DNA from: Mesorhizobium wenxiniae | Lineage (GTDB): Bacteria; Pseudomonadota; Alphaproteobacteria; Rhizobiales; Rhizobiaceae | DNA: 64,000 nt | Reading direction: 5' to 3' | NCBI RefSeq assembly: GCF_002284535.1 | Contig: NZ_NPKH01000011.1 | Span: forward strand, 323,115 to 387,114 | Notes under the pieces: model-generated | The model's database searches: none | Seen by the model: the letters and a program-made list of their open reading frames with translations, nothing else | What the model was told of the DNA's origin: nothing | Translations under genes and position numbers: made by a program | Part shown: positions 19,443 to 27,010 of the stretch, in pieces | How the letters are laid out: the number at the start of each line of letters is the position of its first letter | Position numbering within the stretch: position 1 is the stretch's first letter

Positions 19443-19568
19443 ATGGCTAAAGGTGCGATGAAGGCGGGCAAAGAAGCCCGCAAGCCGAAAAAGGACGCGA
19501 AGAAACCCGCCGCTGCCCCGACCCTGAAAGCGCCGCCCGTCAAAGCGACCAAGCTCAAGGACAGGTAA
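19443..19568 (+). CDS. 41-residue Lys/Ala-rich basic protein
   Basis: A short gene with a strong GGAGGA ribosome binding site about 7-8 bases before the ATG and a TAA stop. The product starts MAKGAMKAGKEARKPKK and is about one quarter lysine, with Ala and Pro repeats (KAPPVKATKLKDR at the end). It is probably disordered and nucleic-acid binding. Similar MAKG...KKPKK mini-proteins are, to my knowledge, widespread and uncharacterised in Rhizobiales. A long inverted repeat follows. Confidence 0.68.
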   Translation: MAKGAMKAGKEARKPKKDAKKPAAAPTLKAPPVKATKLKDR

Positions 19569-19596
19569 GCCTGGGCGTTTCGACGCGAGGTCATGA

Positions 19597-19652
19597 CCGG
19601 CGGCATTTCAGTGCCAATCGACATTCACCGGTTGGTCCTGAAATGCCGCCGG
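19597..19652. repeat. Long inverted repeat (15-bp perfect stem)
   Basis: CCGGCGGCATTTCAG (19597-19611) pairs perfectly with CTGAAATGCCGCCGG (19638-19652). Inside, CCAATC can pair with GGTTGG, extending the hairpin by about 6 bp. No T-run follows on the plus strand. It could protect or terminate the small-gene transcript, or be a palindromic repeat unit. Confidence 0.65.
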
Positions 19653-19694
19653 CGCTGCTGTTGATTGGGCACCCTAAATTTCTATGTCAATGCA

Positions 19695-19748
19695 GCGAAG
19701 ACGACTTCGCGCTTTGCGAGAAGACCGGGACGACCCGCAATCCAATGG
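19695..19748 (+). promoter_or_regulatory. Guanidine-II (mini-ykkC) riboswitch candidate
   Basis: Two small hairpins, each capped by an ACGA tetraloop, lie just before the SMR gene. Hairpin 1 is GCGAAG-ACGA-CTTCGC (19695-19710), a perfect 6-bp stem. Hairpin 2 is CGGG-ACGA-CCCG (19726-19737), a perfect 4-bp stem. The linker is 15 bases. A TGGAG ribosome binding site follows at 19744-19748, ten bases before the ATG. Twin ACGR-loop hairpins directly ahead of the ribosome binding site of an SMR gene is the defining architecture of the guanidine-II class, where guanidine promotes loop kissing and exposes the site. Confidence 0.88.
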
Positions 19749-19757
19749 AGCGTTCCG

Positions 19758-20072
19758 ATGTCCTGGATTCTTCTCTTCTTCGCTGGTCTGTTCGAGATCG
19801 GCTGGGCGATCGGCCTCAAATACACTGATGGCTTTTCGAGGGCGCTGCCGACAGTCCTGACGGTTGTCTCGATGGTCGTCAGTCTCGTTTTGCTCGGACT
19901 GGCGCTGAAGACGCTGCCGGTCGGCACGGCCTATGCGGTGTGGACCGGCATCGGCACCGTCGGCACGGCGCTGCTTGGCATCTGGCTGCTCGGCGAGCCT
20001 GCGACCGCGATCAGGCTGGCCTGCATCGCACTCATCGTCTGCGGCATCATGGGATTGAAACTCGCGGCCTAA
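19758..20072 (+). CDS. SMR family exporter, Gdx/SugE type (guanidinium exporter)
   Basis: A 104-residue four-helix membrane protein of the small multidrug resistance family. The conserved glutamate is in [13 protein letters not shown] (Glu13), and [14 protein letters not shown] is the SugE/Gdx signature of helix 3. This subgroup exchanges guanidinium for protons as a dual-topology dimer, rather than exporting broad drugs. The guanidine-II riboswitch candidate upstream strongly supports guanidinium as substrate. The start follows TGGAG. Repeat copy C begins at its stop codon. Confidence 0.93.
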   Translation: MSWILLFFAGLFEIGWAIGLKYTDGFSRALPTVLTVVSMVVSLVLLGLALKTLPVGTAYAVWTGIGTVGTALLGIWLLGEPATAIRLACIALIVCGIMGLKLAA

Positions 20073-20173
20073 AGCGCGTCGCGTCTGAAGAGATTCATGC
20101 GGCGCGCTTTAAGTTCTTGTTTTATGCATGTCGTCGTCCCAAAATCGCTGCGCACTTTTGGGCGACATGCATT
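20070..20173 (+). repeat. Mesorhizobium-type intergenic repeat, copy C
   Basis: Third copy of the element at 9350 and 11372: AAAGCGCGTCGCGTCTGAAG, GCGCGCTTTAAGTTC, ATGCATGTCGTCGTCCCAAAA, then GGGCGACATGCAT. It supplies the TAA of the SMR gene. The two halves are each imperfect palindromes. Confidence 0.8.
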
Positions 20174-20204
20174 AGTTTGCTGCAAGGCCGCAGCACAAAC
20201 GCCT

Positions 20205-20230
20205 TCAGGGCCGCTGCAAGGCGGCCCTGA
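20205..20230. terminator. Hairpin between convergent genes
   Basis: A perfect 10-bp stem TCAGGGCCGC / GCGGCCCTGA with loop TGCAAG, followed by ATTTG on the plus strand. It is a possible terminator for the SMR gene and for the convergent coiled-coil gene. The T-tract is weak. Confidence 0.5.
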
Positions 20231-20261
20231 ATTTGATTGGTGCTATCGCGCTGTAGGAGCG

Positions 20262-20696
20262 CTAGCGAGCAGAAAAGCCCGGAGGCGTCCTGCCGGTGCG
20301 CTGCTTGCGCGCCGCATAGCGCGCGTCGCGCTTGGCCTTGCGCTCGGCCTCGTCGGCAAGCAAACGAGCGATGCGCTCGTTCTCTTCGGCTTCCCGGATC
20401 TTCGCTTCCGCCTGCGCCGCTTCTTCCGCAGCAATACGCGCTGCTTCGGCAGCAGCTTCGCGCTCGGCCTTTTCGGCCGCTTCGCGCGCCAGCTTTTCCT
20501 GCTTCAGCCTGGCCTTTTCGGCCTCGCGTATCGCACGAGCTTCGAGGATTGCCTTGCGTTCGGCCTGTCGTGCCAGCACCGCTGGATCGTCTGCTGCCGG
20601 CTTTGCCTTGAAGCGCTCAAGAAGCGCCTTCTTTGCCTCGTTTGCGGCATTGCGCCGCTCGAAAACGTCTTTTTCCCTATAGATAGCCAAGTCCAC
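20262..20696 (-). CDS. Charged coiled-coil protein (DUF6481-like)
   Basis: A 144-residue, highly charged helical protein, mostly Ala, Glu, Lys and Arg, with coiled-coil heptads from about residue 40 to 130. The N-terminal stretch FERRNAANEAKKALLERF and the DPAVLARQAERKAI motif fit my memory of the DUF6481 family of Alphaproteobacteria, which has no known function. The start appears to be GTG with AGGG very close upstream; no alternative ATG lies in the N-terminal part. The opposite strand also has a long open frame, but it lacks any family pattern. Confidence 0.68.
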   Translation of the reverse strand: MDLAIYREKDVFERRNAANEAKKALLERFKAKPAADDPAVLARQAERKAILEARAIREAEKARLKQEKLAREAAEKAEREAAAEAARIAAEEAAQAEAKIREAEENERIARLLADEAERKAKRDARYAARKQRTGRTPPGFSAR

Positions 20697-20921
20697 TTCC
20701 CTGGAGTCAATTTGCGAGGCTTACATACGCGTGAAAACCCAGAGTTCAAGCGCCAAAACGGTATGCCAGCCATGAAATTCTGAGCTGTTGCAGTCGGGAG
20801 ACGCCTTTTCGGCTGAATTCGGCTGAAACGGACATGCACTGTTCACCATCCGCCCCTCTGGTGGCGCGGCGGACTGGTCGCTACCTGTAGCGCGAAAAAC
20901 AAAACATCAGGATGACACATG

Positions 20922-21983
20922 ATGGAACTCGGTCTCTATACCTTCGCCGACGTCGGCCCGGAACCGGGCCCTGGTGCCATCGGTCCGCATGAGCGGCTGC
21001 GCAACCTGATCGAGGAGATCGAGCTGGCCGACCAGGTCGGCCTCGACGTGTTTGGGCTGGGCGAGCATCACCGTCCCGATTATGCGGCTTCAGCGCCGGT
21101 CGTAGCCCTGGCCGCGGCGGCCGAACGCACCCGGCGCATAAAGCTGACCAGCGCGGTCACCGTGCTATCCTCCGACGATCCGGTTCGCGTCTTCCAGCAG
21201 TTTTCGACACTCGACCTTCTATCCGGCGGTCGGGCCGAGATCATGGCTGGGCGCGGCTCGTTCATCGAATCCTTTCCGCTGTTCGGCTACAATCTCGAAG
21301 ACTATGACGAGCTCTTTGCCGAAAAGCTCGACCTGCTGCTTGCCATACGCGACAGCGTCAAGGTGACCTGGTCGGGCAGGCTGCGCGCTTCGATCAACGA
21401 TCGCGGCGTCTACCCCCGCCCGTTCCAAGAGAGATTGCCGATCTGGATCGCGATCGGCGGCACGCCGCAATCCGCCGCGCGGGCCGGCGCGCTCGGCCTG
21501 CCGCTGGCGCTGGCCATTATCGGCGGCGCGCCGGCGCGGTTCGCGCCGCTGTTCGACATTTACAGGGAAGCGGCCAAACGGGCGGGCAGCGATCCGGCTG
21601 ATCTCGCTACCAGCCTCAATGTCCACGGCTTCATCGCCGAGACCACCGACCAGGCGGCTGACGATTTTTATGGGCCGCAGGCCGAGGTGATGAACCGCAT
21701 TGGCCGCGAGCGTGGCTGGGGTCCGACGTCGAGGGCACATTTCGACCAGTCGCGCGGCCCGAACGGCGCGCTGTTCGTCGGCAATCCAGAACAGGTGGCC
21801 GAAAAGATCGTTGCCCAGCACAGGATATTCGGCAACGCTCGCTTCCTGCTGCAAATGGCGATCGGCACCATGGCGCACGCCAAGATCATGAAGGCGATCG
21901 AACTCTACGGCACCAAGGTCGCGCCGATCGTGCGCAAGGAAACGGCGAAGGCCATCCCTGCCGTGGCAGCGCCGGCCGCCTGA
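20922..21983 (+). CDS. LLM class flavin-dependent oxidoreductase
   Basis: A 353-residue bacterial luciferase-like monooxygenase (TIM barrel) using reduced FMN or F420. Visible patterns are [12 protein letters not shown] at about 50, the [22 protein letters not shown] strand, and [21 protein letters not shown]. The subgroup with GEHHRPD and [10 protein letters not shown] is common in Rhizobiales; its substrate is unknown. Two consecutive ATGs (20919 and 20922) are possible starts. It is a monocistronic gene, as the next gene is separated by palindromic repeats. Confidence 0.85.
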   Translation: MELGLYTFADVGPEPGPGAIGPHERLRNLIEEIELADQVGLDVFGLGEHHRPDYAASAPVVALAAAAERTRRIKLTSAVTVLSSDDPVRVFQQFSTLDLLSGGRAEIMAGRGSFIESFPLFGYNLEDYDELFAEKLDLLLAIRDSVKVTWSGRLRASINDRGVYPRPFQERLPIWIAIGGTPQSAARAGALGLPLALAIIGGAPARFAPLFDIYREAAKRAGSDPADLATSLNVHGFIAETTDQAADDFYGPQAEVMNRIGRERGWGPTSRAHFDQSRGPNGALFVGNPEQVAEKIVAQHRIFGNARFLLQMAIGTMAHAKIMKAIELYGTKVAPIVRKETAKAIPAVAAPAA

Positions 21984-22030
21984 TTCGTCGGCAAGATCGT
22001 AGGGCTAAGGTCATCATCAACGCCGGCTAA

Positions 22031-22132
22031 CGCATCGGCCCGAAAATCGGAATCGATTTTCGGAAAGCACGATGCGTAGATTCAAAAGTGTCAGAGCGCA
22101 CTTTGTGCGTCCAAGTGGACGCACGTCGCTCT
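22031..22132. repeat. Two adjacent palindromic repeats
   Basis: Palindrome 1 (22031-22076) has outer arms CGCATCG / CGATGCG and inner arms CCGAAAATCG / CGATTTTCGG. Palindrome 2 (22093-22132) has outer arms AGAGCG / CGCTCT and an inner perfect hairpin GTGCGTCC-AAGT-GGACGCAC. Both look like rhizobial intergenic palindromic elements. The CCGAAAA/TTTTCGG core recurs in the element at 43530. Confidence 0.7.
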
Positions 22133-22206
22133 AACGGAACTTTGAAGCCGCAAAGGCGTTTCCGCCCACGGTCTACGCCAATCGCGGTGTGCCGCCGAGG
22201 GCCAGA

Positions 22207-23376
22207 ATGAAAGCCGAACCCGCCGCTTCGGGCGCAGGCGCTGCCGATAGCCCGGATTCCCGCGCCGAGGCGCGTGCGGATACCCATCTGATTCGTTCGC
22301 TGCTCGTTGGCATCTTCATCCTTATGGCGATCTTCGCGCTCTACTTCGCCCGTGCCTTCTTCATGCCGGTCATTCTGGCTTTCCTGCTGGCACTGACGCT
22401 GACGCCGATCGTCCGCTTCCTGCGCAAGCACGGCTTGCCCGATGCCATGTCGGCGACATTGCTGGTGCTGCTGTCGTTCTGCGTCATCGCTGTCGCAGGG
22501 TATTTGCTCAGCGGCCCGGTCATCGACCTCATCAATAACACCTCGTCGATCGGCCAGCAGCTCGCGGAACGTCTGGCGCAACTGCGTCGTCCGTTCGAAA
22601 GGATCGTGGAGATTTCGCGTCAGATAGAGGGACTAACGCAGACCTCCCAGGAGCCCGGCGTTCAGAGGGTGGCCATGGCGCCATCGGGCATTCTCTCGCA
22701 AGCCGCCGGCAATGTGCTGTCGGCCGGCACCAGCGTCACCATTGTCTTCGTCCTGTCGCTGTTCCTGCTCGCCTCCGGCACGATGTTCTATGAGAAGATT
22801 GTCCAGTCCTTCCCCAGTCTCAGCGAAAAGAAGCGGGCGCTGCGCGTCGTCTACGACGTTGAACGTGAAATCTCGCACTATCTGCTCACCGTCACGGTCA
22901 TCAACGCGAGCCTCGGCACGGTCATCGGGCTCGGCCTGTGGGCCCTCGGCGTGCCCAACGCTCAGGTCTGGGGCGCGGCAGCGGCTCTGCTTAATTTCCT
23001 GCCCTATATCGGTGCGCTGATTACGATCACGCTGGTTACCGTCATCTCGCTGATCAGCTTCGAGACGATCTCCTATGCGCTGCTGGCGCCAGCATTCGTC
23101 ATTTTGTGCGACGTCATCGAAGGCCAGTTTGTGACGCCGACTGTGGTTGGCCGCCGCCTCGAGATCAACGCCGTGGCGATCCTCATCGCCATTGCCTTCT
23201 GGTCCTGGTTGTGGGGCTTCGTCGGCGCGCTGATGGCGGTGCCGCTGCTGGTGGTCATCAAGGTGTTCTGCGATCATTTCGACGGCCTCAGCCATGTCGG
23301 CAATTTCCTGGCGGCGCAGCATACGGCGGTTGAGGACGAACAGATTTCAGAGACCGAGAAGGCGGCGGGCGTATGA
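22207..23376 (+). CDS. AI-2E family transporter (UPF0118 permease)
   Basis: A 389-residue membrane protein with about eight helices. Two N-terminal helices (about 30-75) are followed by one at about 85-105, a large helical extracytoplasmic region (about 110-180) with the SSIGQQLAERLAQLRRPFERI stretch, and the C-terminal core with GLGLWALGVPNAQVWG, LLNFLPYIG and PTVVGRRLEINAVAI. Family members include AI-2 exporter TqsA and Na+/H+ antiporters, so the cargo is not predictable. GAGG upstream of 22207 favours this ATG over the GTG at 22189. Confidence 0.88.
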   Translation: MKAEPAASGAGAADSPDSRAEARADTHLIRSLLVGIFILMAIFALYFARAFFMPVILAFLLALTLTPIVRFLRKHGLPDAMSATLLVLLSFCVIAVAGYLLSGPVIDLINNTSSIGQQLAERLAQLRRPFERIVEISRQIEGLTQTSQEPGVQRVAMAPSGILSQAAGNVLSAGTSVTIVFVLSLFLLASGTMFYEKIVQSFPSLSEKKRALRVVYDVEREISHYLLTVTVINASLGTVIGLGLWALGVPNAQVWGAAAALLNFLPYIGALITITLVTVISLISFETISYALLAPAFVILCDVIEGQFVTPTVVGRRLEINAVAILIAIAFWSWLWGFVGALMAVPLLVVIKVFCDHFDGLSHVGNFLAAQHTAVEDEQISETEKAAGV

Positions 23377-23535
23377 TCCGGGAACCGAGATAAGTTCCGG
23401 AGGGAATCCCTCGGACCCAAATGCCAGAGCGTCCTTTGCGGCTGCTGCTTGGACGCGCGGCGTCTGTTCAATTTTTTGAATTTGCGGCCTTGGCGGTCGC
23501 TTCCTACATCCCTCCCGTCCATAGGATCCCCGCCC

Positions 23536-24537
23536 ATGACCGCTCTTTCCGTTCTCGACCTGTCGCCGATCGTCGAAGGCAGCAACGCTTCGCAATCGCT
23601 CGCCAATTCACTCGATCTCGCCCGCCATGCCGAGCGGCTGGGATACAGGCGCTATTGGCTGGCCGAGCATCACAACATGCCTGGCATCGCCAGCGCCGCC
23701 ACCTCCGTCGTCATTGCCCACGTCGCAGGCGGTACCAGGACGATACGCGTCGGCGCCGGCGGCATCATGCTGCCCAACCATTCGCCGCTGGTCATCGCCG
23801 AGCAGTTCGGCACGCTTAACGCATTGCATCCCGGCCGCATCGACCTCGGCCTCGGCCGGGCGCCGGGCACCGACATGGGCACGGCGCGCGCCCTGCGCCG
23901 CAATCTCGAGGCCGGCGCCGACAGTTTCCCGCAGGATGTCGTCGAGCTGATGGGCTATTTCCAGGCGGCCGAAGACGGTCAGCGTATCCGCGCCGTACCC
24001 GGCGAGGGCGAGCAGGTGCCGATCTGGGTCCTGGGCTCAAGCCTCTATGGCGCACAGCTCGCAGCCATGCTCGGCCTGCCCTACGCCTTCGCCTCGCATT
24101 TCGCACCGGCCGAACTCGACCACGCACTGGAGATCTACCGCTCGCGCTTCCAGCCATCGAAACAGCTCGACAAGCCCTATATCATGCTCGGCCTCAACGT
24201 GTTCGCGGCGCCCTCCGACGCTGAGGCGCGGCTGCTGTTCACCTCGCTGCAGCAGGCCTTCGTCAATCTGCGCACCGGCCGGCCCGGCCGATTGCCGCCG
24301 CCGGTCGAGGGATATGAGCGCGACCTTGATCCGATGGCCAAAACCATGCTTGGCCAGGCGCTGTCCTGCGCCGTCGTCGGCGCCCCGGAAACGGTCAGGC
24401 AAGGCATAGAAGCGTTTATCCGTCGCACCGGTGCCGACGAGCTGATGGTCACCGCGCAGATTTTCGACCACGCAGCGCGGGTGCGATCCTTCGAGATCCT
24501 GAGCGACGCCCACAAATCGCTGTCGGAAGCGGCCTGA
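23536..24537 (+). CDS. LLM class flavin-dependent oxidoreductase (MsnO8-like)
   Basis: A 333-residue luciferase-like monooxygenase. Typical segments are [36 protein letters not shown] and [16 protein letters not shown], which mark the MsnO8-type subgroup (COG2141). It is an FMN-dependent oxidoreductase with unknown substrate. The start at 23536 has AGGA upstream; a longer open frame back to 23449 lacks a site. It is unrelated in sequence pattern to the LLM gene at 20922 apart from the fold. Confidence 0.87.
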   Translation: MTALSVLDLSPIVEGSNASQSLANSLDLARHAERLGYRRYWLAEHHNMPGIASAATSVVIAHVAGGTRTIRVGAGGIMLPNHSPLVIAEQFGTLNALHPGRIDLGLGRAPGTDMGTARALRRNLEAGADSFPQDVVELMGYFQAAEDGQRIRAVPGEGEQVPIWVLGSSLYGAQLAAMLGLPYAFASHFAPAELDHALEIYRSRFQPSKQLDKPYIMLGLNVFAAPSDAEARLLFTSLQQAFVNLRTGRPGRLPPPVEGYERDLDPMAKTMLGQALSCAVVGAPETVRQGIEAFIRRTGADELMVTAQIFDHAARVRSFEILSDAHKSLSEAA

Positions 24538-24564
24538 CAGCGGCACGGCTGGAAGCGGTTGTGT

Positions 24565-24735
24565 AGCGATGCCTCGCGCCCCCCTTTGGCCTGCCGGACA
24601 CCTCCCCGGTTGGGGATTTGCCGCCATCACGGCGTTCGCCAGTCGTCAACGTCGCGGGAGTGAGTGGGCGCGGTGCTGACGCTGCCGATCGCCCGGTCCA
24701 AACACCCCCAAAGTGGGGGAGATGGCCGGAGCGCC
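24565..24735. repeat. Putative repeat element with inverted C/G-rich ends
   Basis: Starts with GCGCCCCCCTTTGGCCTGCC and CTCCCCGGTTGGGGA, and ends with CACCCCCAAAGTGGGGGAGATGGCCGG. The two ends are imperfect inverted copies. The middle contains GGCGTTCGCCAGTCGTCAACGT. It resembles a Mesorhizobium intergenic element I know from memory and overlaps no gene. Confidence 0.5.
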
Positions 24736-24756
24736 AACCAGGAGCCCTCGTCGACG

Positions 24757-25002
24757 GCCACAAGCTACGGCGCTTACCTTGCCGCCAAGGACGCCGGTCG
24801 CGAGCAAGACATCAAGTTTTTCGGCGTCGACAGCCCTCGATCGAAGGCGTGCAGCTCTTGCCAACGGTGACGTTCGCCTACGTGACGCCGGGTGCGGCAA
24901 GGCGATCAAGTTCCTGAACGGCGAGAAAAGACCATCACGCTTCCGATGCAGAAGATCACCAAGGAAAATGCCGCCCAGATCCTGAAGGAGAATGGGGTCT
25001 GA
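24757..25002 (+). pseudogene. Remnant of a sugar-type ABC substrate-binding protein (C-terminal part)
   Basis: Three frames together spell the end of a ribose-type periplasmic binding protein. Frame 1 gives TSYGAYLAAKDAGREQDIKFFGVD. A second gives PSIEGVQLL and VTFAYVTPGAA. A further shift gives AIKFLNGEK, and another TITLPMQKITKENAAQILK, ending NGV and TGA at 25000-25002. Nothing upstream of about 24757 is recognisable, so only the last quarter of the gene survives, with at least three frameshifts. A repeat element abuts it on the left. Confidence 0.72.
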
Positions 25003-25025
25003 GACGAAGTCGTGGATGACGAGTA

Positions 25026-25078
25026 CCTCTCCCCGTTCTAGGGGGAGAGGATGCCGGCAGGCAGGTGAGGGGCAGCGC
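25026..25078. repeat. Palindromic repeat, same family as the one inside the molybdenum hydroxylase gene
   Basis: Hairpin CCTCTCCCC-GTTCTA-GGGGGAGAGG (25026-25050) is followed by ATGCCGGCAGGCAGGTGAGGGGCAGCGC. The same order (C/T-rich arm, loop, G/A-rich arm, TGCCGGCAGGCGGATTGGGGGCAGCGCC) occurs at 30917-30973 within a coding region. Confidence 0.75.
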
Positions 25079-25093
25079 TGACCAAGGCCGTGT

Positions 25094-25555
25094 TCACGCC
25101 AGCTTGGCCAAAAGCTTCATGAAAATGGCGGCCTCCTTGGCGGAAAGCGGCGCCAGCGTTTCCTGTGTGATATCGCGGGCGATCGGGATCAGCCGCTCGA
25201 CGGCATTGCGGCCCTCAGCAGTCAGACTGACCAGCAGGCGCCTTTTGTCGACCTCATGCTTGGAAAGCTCGACCAGGCCCCGCGCCTTGAGCCGGTCGAT
25301 GACGCCTTTCACCGTCGCCGCATCCATGGCGATCAGGCTGCCAAGCTGGTTCTGCGAGGTCTCGCCGACATCGTGCAATTTGGCCAGGGCGGCGAACTGC
25401 GGCGGTGTCAGGTCGGCGATGTGCGCGGCGAAGATCGAGACATGGCGCTGGTGCGCCTTGCGCAGGATGAACCCGACCTGCTCCTGCAAGCGGTAATCGT
25501 TTTCGTCTGGCTCCTCGGCCTCGACCAGCTTGAGCTTGACGTCCTCGGCGCTCAC
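25094..25555 (-). CDS. MarR family transcriptional regulator
   Basis: About 153 residues. The winged helix includes TSQNQLGSLIAMDAATVKGVIDRL (recognition helix) and the wing VELSKHEVDKRRLLVSLT with the conserved DKR. It is the last gene of the pyridine-catabolism operon and is the likely repressor of it and of pncA, responding to a pathway intermediate. The start is probably the GTG at 25555, which overlaps the preceding gene's TGA as GTGA, with GGGACGGA upstream; a TTG at 25570 is the alternative. Confidence 0.86.
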   Translation of the reverse strand: MSAEDVKLKLVEAEEPDENDYRLQEQVGFILRKAHQRHVSIFAAHIADLTPPQFAALAKLHDVGETSQNQLGSLIAMDAATVKGVIDRLKARGLVELSKHEVDKRRLLVSLTAEGRNAVERLIPIARDITQETLAPLSAKEAAIFMKLLAKLA

Positions 25556-26136
25556 CGCAGTCCGTCCCAAGCCTTGATGTCTTTTGCCGCAAGGCCGCCC
25601 ATGCGGTCGTGCACGCGCGGGCCGCAGGTCATGGCGAGGCAGAACAGTATCTCGTCGGGACGAGGCCCGTCGCTGATGCCGACCTCCATGGCATCGAAAT
25701 GGCTCCGCACATAGGCGGCGTTGATATGGCCGAGCGGCACGTCGAGCCGCGAGCCGAAGGCGCCGACCTTCTTTGCCGATGGCACGATCGCCTTGGCGTC
25801 ACCGAGCCGTTCGCGCATCGCATAGCCGCCAGGCACATGCCACAGCGCACCATGCTCCAGCTCCCCCGCGATACCGACGATGGCGCCCTTGCCGTAGCCG
25901 TCGATCTGCTTCACGTCGCCGCCCAACGCGGCGATCAGCTTGTCGGAAAGCAGCAGCCCGAGCGGCTTCAGATCGTCCATGGCGCTCTGCAGATCCTCCA
26001 CGTAGCGGCCGGCGAACGGGTTCTTCACCACCGCCATGGCGGCTGCACGGCGGCGCGGCACCTTCGCCACCGGCCCGCCCTCGTGAAATATCTCTTCGCT
26101 CAGCACCGCAACCTTGCGGATCGCAAACTCAGACAT
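25552..26136 (-). CDS. PF06684 (AA_synth, former DUF1185) family protein
   Basis: A 194-residue protein beginning MSEFAIRKVAVLSEEI with KNPFAGRYVEDL and GALWHVPGGYAMRERLGDAKAIVPS, features of the PF06684 'amino acid synthesis' family. Structures of the family have a chorismate-mutase-like fold, but I know of no demonstrated activity. It overlaps the UPF0280 gene by eight bases and the MarR gene by four, so it is part of the coupled operon. Its place next to 6-hydroxynicotinate reductase suggests a step after ring reduction, which is an inference. Confidence 0.82.
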   Translation of the reverse strand: MSEFAIRKVAVLSEEIFHEGGPVAKVPRRRAAAMAVVKNPFAGRYVEDLQSAMDDLKPLGLLLSDKLIAALGGDVKQIDGYGKGAIVGIAGELEHGALWHVPGGYAMRERLGDAKAIVPSAKKVGAFGSRLDVPLGHINAAYVRSHFDAMEVGISDGPRPDEILFCLAMTCGPRVHDRMGGLAAKDIKAWDGLR

Positions 26137-27010
26137 GGGCAATTTCCTTCCTTGATTTCTCACTGGGCGCAGTGAGCGCCATGGGACCGGCGATCCGTGC
26201 CTGACCGGCAAGGAACAGCGCTGAGGCGGCAATCAGGCCGTGTCCCCGAAACTCTTCGGCGACGGCGAGTCCGCTGTCCAGCGCCGCGGCTATTTCGCCT
26301 GATGAAAGCACGCCGACGCCTTGGGTGACCCGGCGATCGCCAAGGTCGCTGTCGGGCGCCAGAGCGCGCGCCGGCACGCGCTCGACAGCAGGATGACCGG
26401 GCAGGTCGACGGCGTTGGCGATCAGGGTCGCGGCGGCATCGGCTTCAGCACCCGTCCGCGCCAGCACGGTGACGGCGTCGGCGATGCCGAGCGAAAAGGA
26501 ACGGCCGCGCCAGCCGCTCGTCGCGACGCCGCGGATCCCGTCTTCGGCGTGGATCGTGATGCGGTCTGCCAAACCATGGCCTGTCCCGGCAATGGCAAGG
26601 GTGATGGACCGGCCGTTGCCGAGATGGATCGCGCTGTCGCCGCCATTGTTGACGTAGGCGCGATCGAGCCGGCGCCCGGCCAGCAGCGCGCCAAGCATTT
26701 CGTCGGCTACCGAACCGGCGACGGCGGCCATGGGTGTGATGAATTGTTCCGCCAGCGGATTGACCGCCGCTTCCATGCGCCGCGCCGTCGGGCCAGCGAA
26801 AGCACGTGGCCGCAAGGAGGCTGGCCGGCGCAGTTCAGGCAGCTCTTCGACGAGTTCCGACAGGATTGTTTGAAACCGCGCCACCGCCTGGCCATAGGCG
26901 GCGCGGCATTCGCTCGCATCGCCGAATGCCTCAATGATCAGGTCGATCGGGCCATGATTGAGATGCAGCCGCCTGCCGTCCTCAAGCCAATGCGCCTGCG
27001 GGCCGTTCAT
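26129..27010 (-). CDS. UPF0280 family protein (ApbE-like)
   Basis: A 293-residue protein of the UPF0280 family, distantly related to the ApbE/FMN-transferase fold. Visible features are MAAVAGSVADEM (about 93), ADEMLGAL, YVNNGGDSAIHL, GIATSGWRGRSFSLGIADAVTVLA (here GVATSGWRG) and GHG near the C terminus. No biochemical role is established. The ATG at 27010 shares one base with the stop of the 6-hydroxynicotinate reductase gene (TGATG), which fixes the start; a longer reading from 27061 is rejected. Confidence 0.85.
   Translation of the reverse strand: MNGPQAHWLEDGRRLHLNHGPIDLIIEAFGDASECRAAYGQAVARFQTILSELVEELPELRRPASLRPRAFAGPTARRMEAAVNPLAEQFITPMAAVAGSVADEMLGALLAGRRLDRAYVNNGGDSAIHLGNGRSITLAIAGTGHGLADRITIHAEDGIRGVATSGWRGRSFSLGIADAVTVLARTGAEADAAATLIANAVDLPGHPAVERVPARALAPDSDLGDRRVTQGVGVLSSGEIAAALDSGLAVAEEFRGHGLIAASALFLAGQARIAGPMALTAPSEKSRKEIAHV

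Noticed and set aside
20097..20783. 228-codon plus-strand frame opposite the coiled-coil gene
   Set aside because: Its leucine- and phenylalanine-rich translation mirrors the GC-rich Ala/Glu/Arg repeat codons of the real gene and begins inside repeat copy C.
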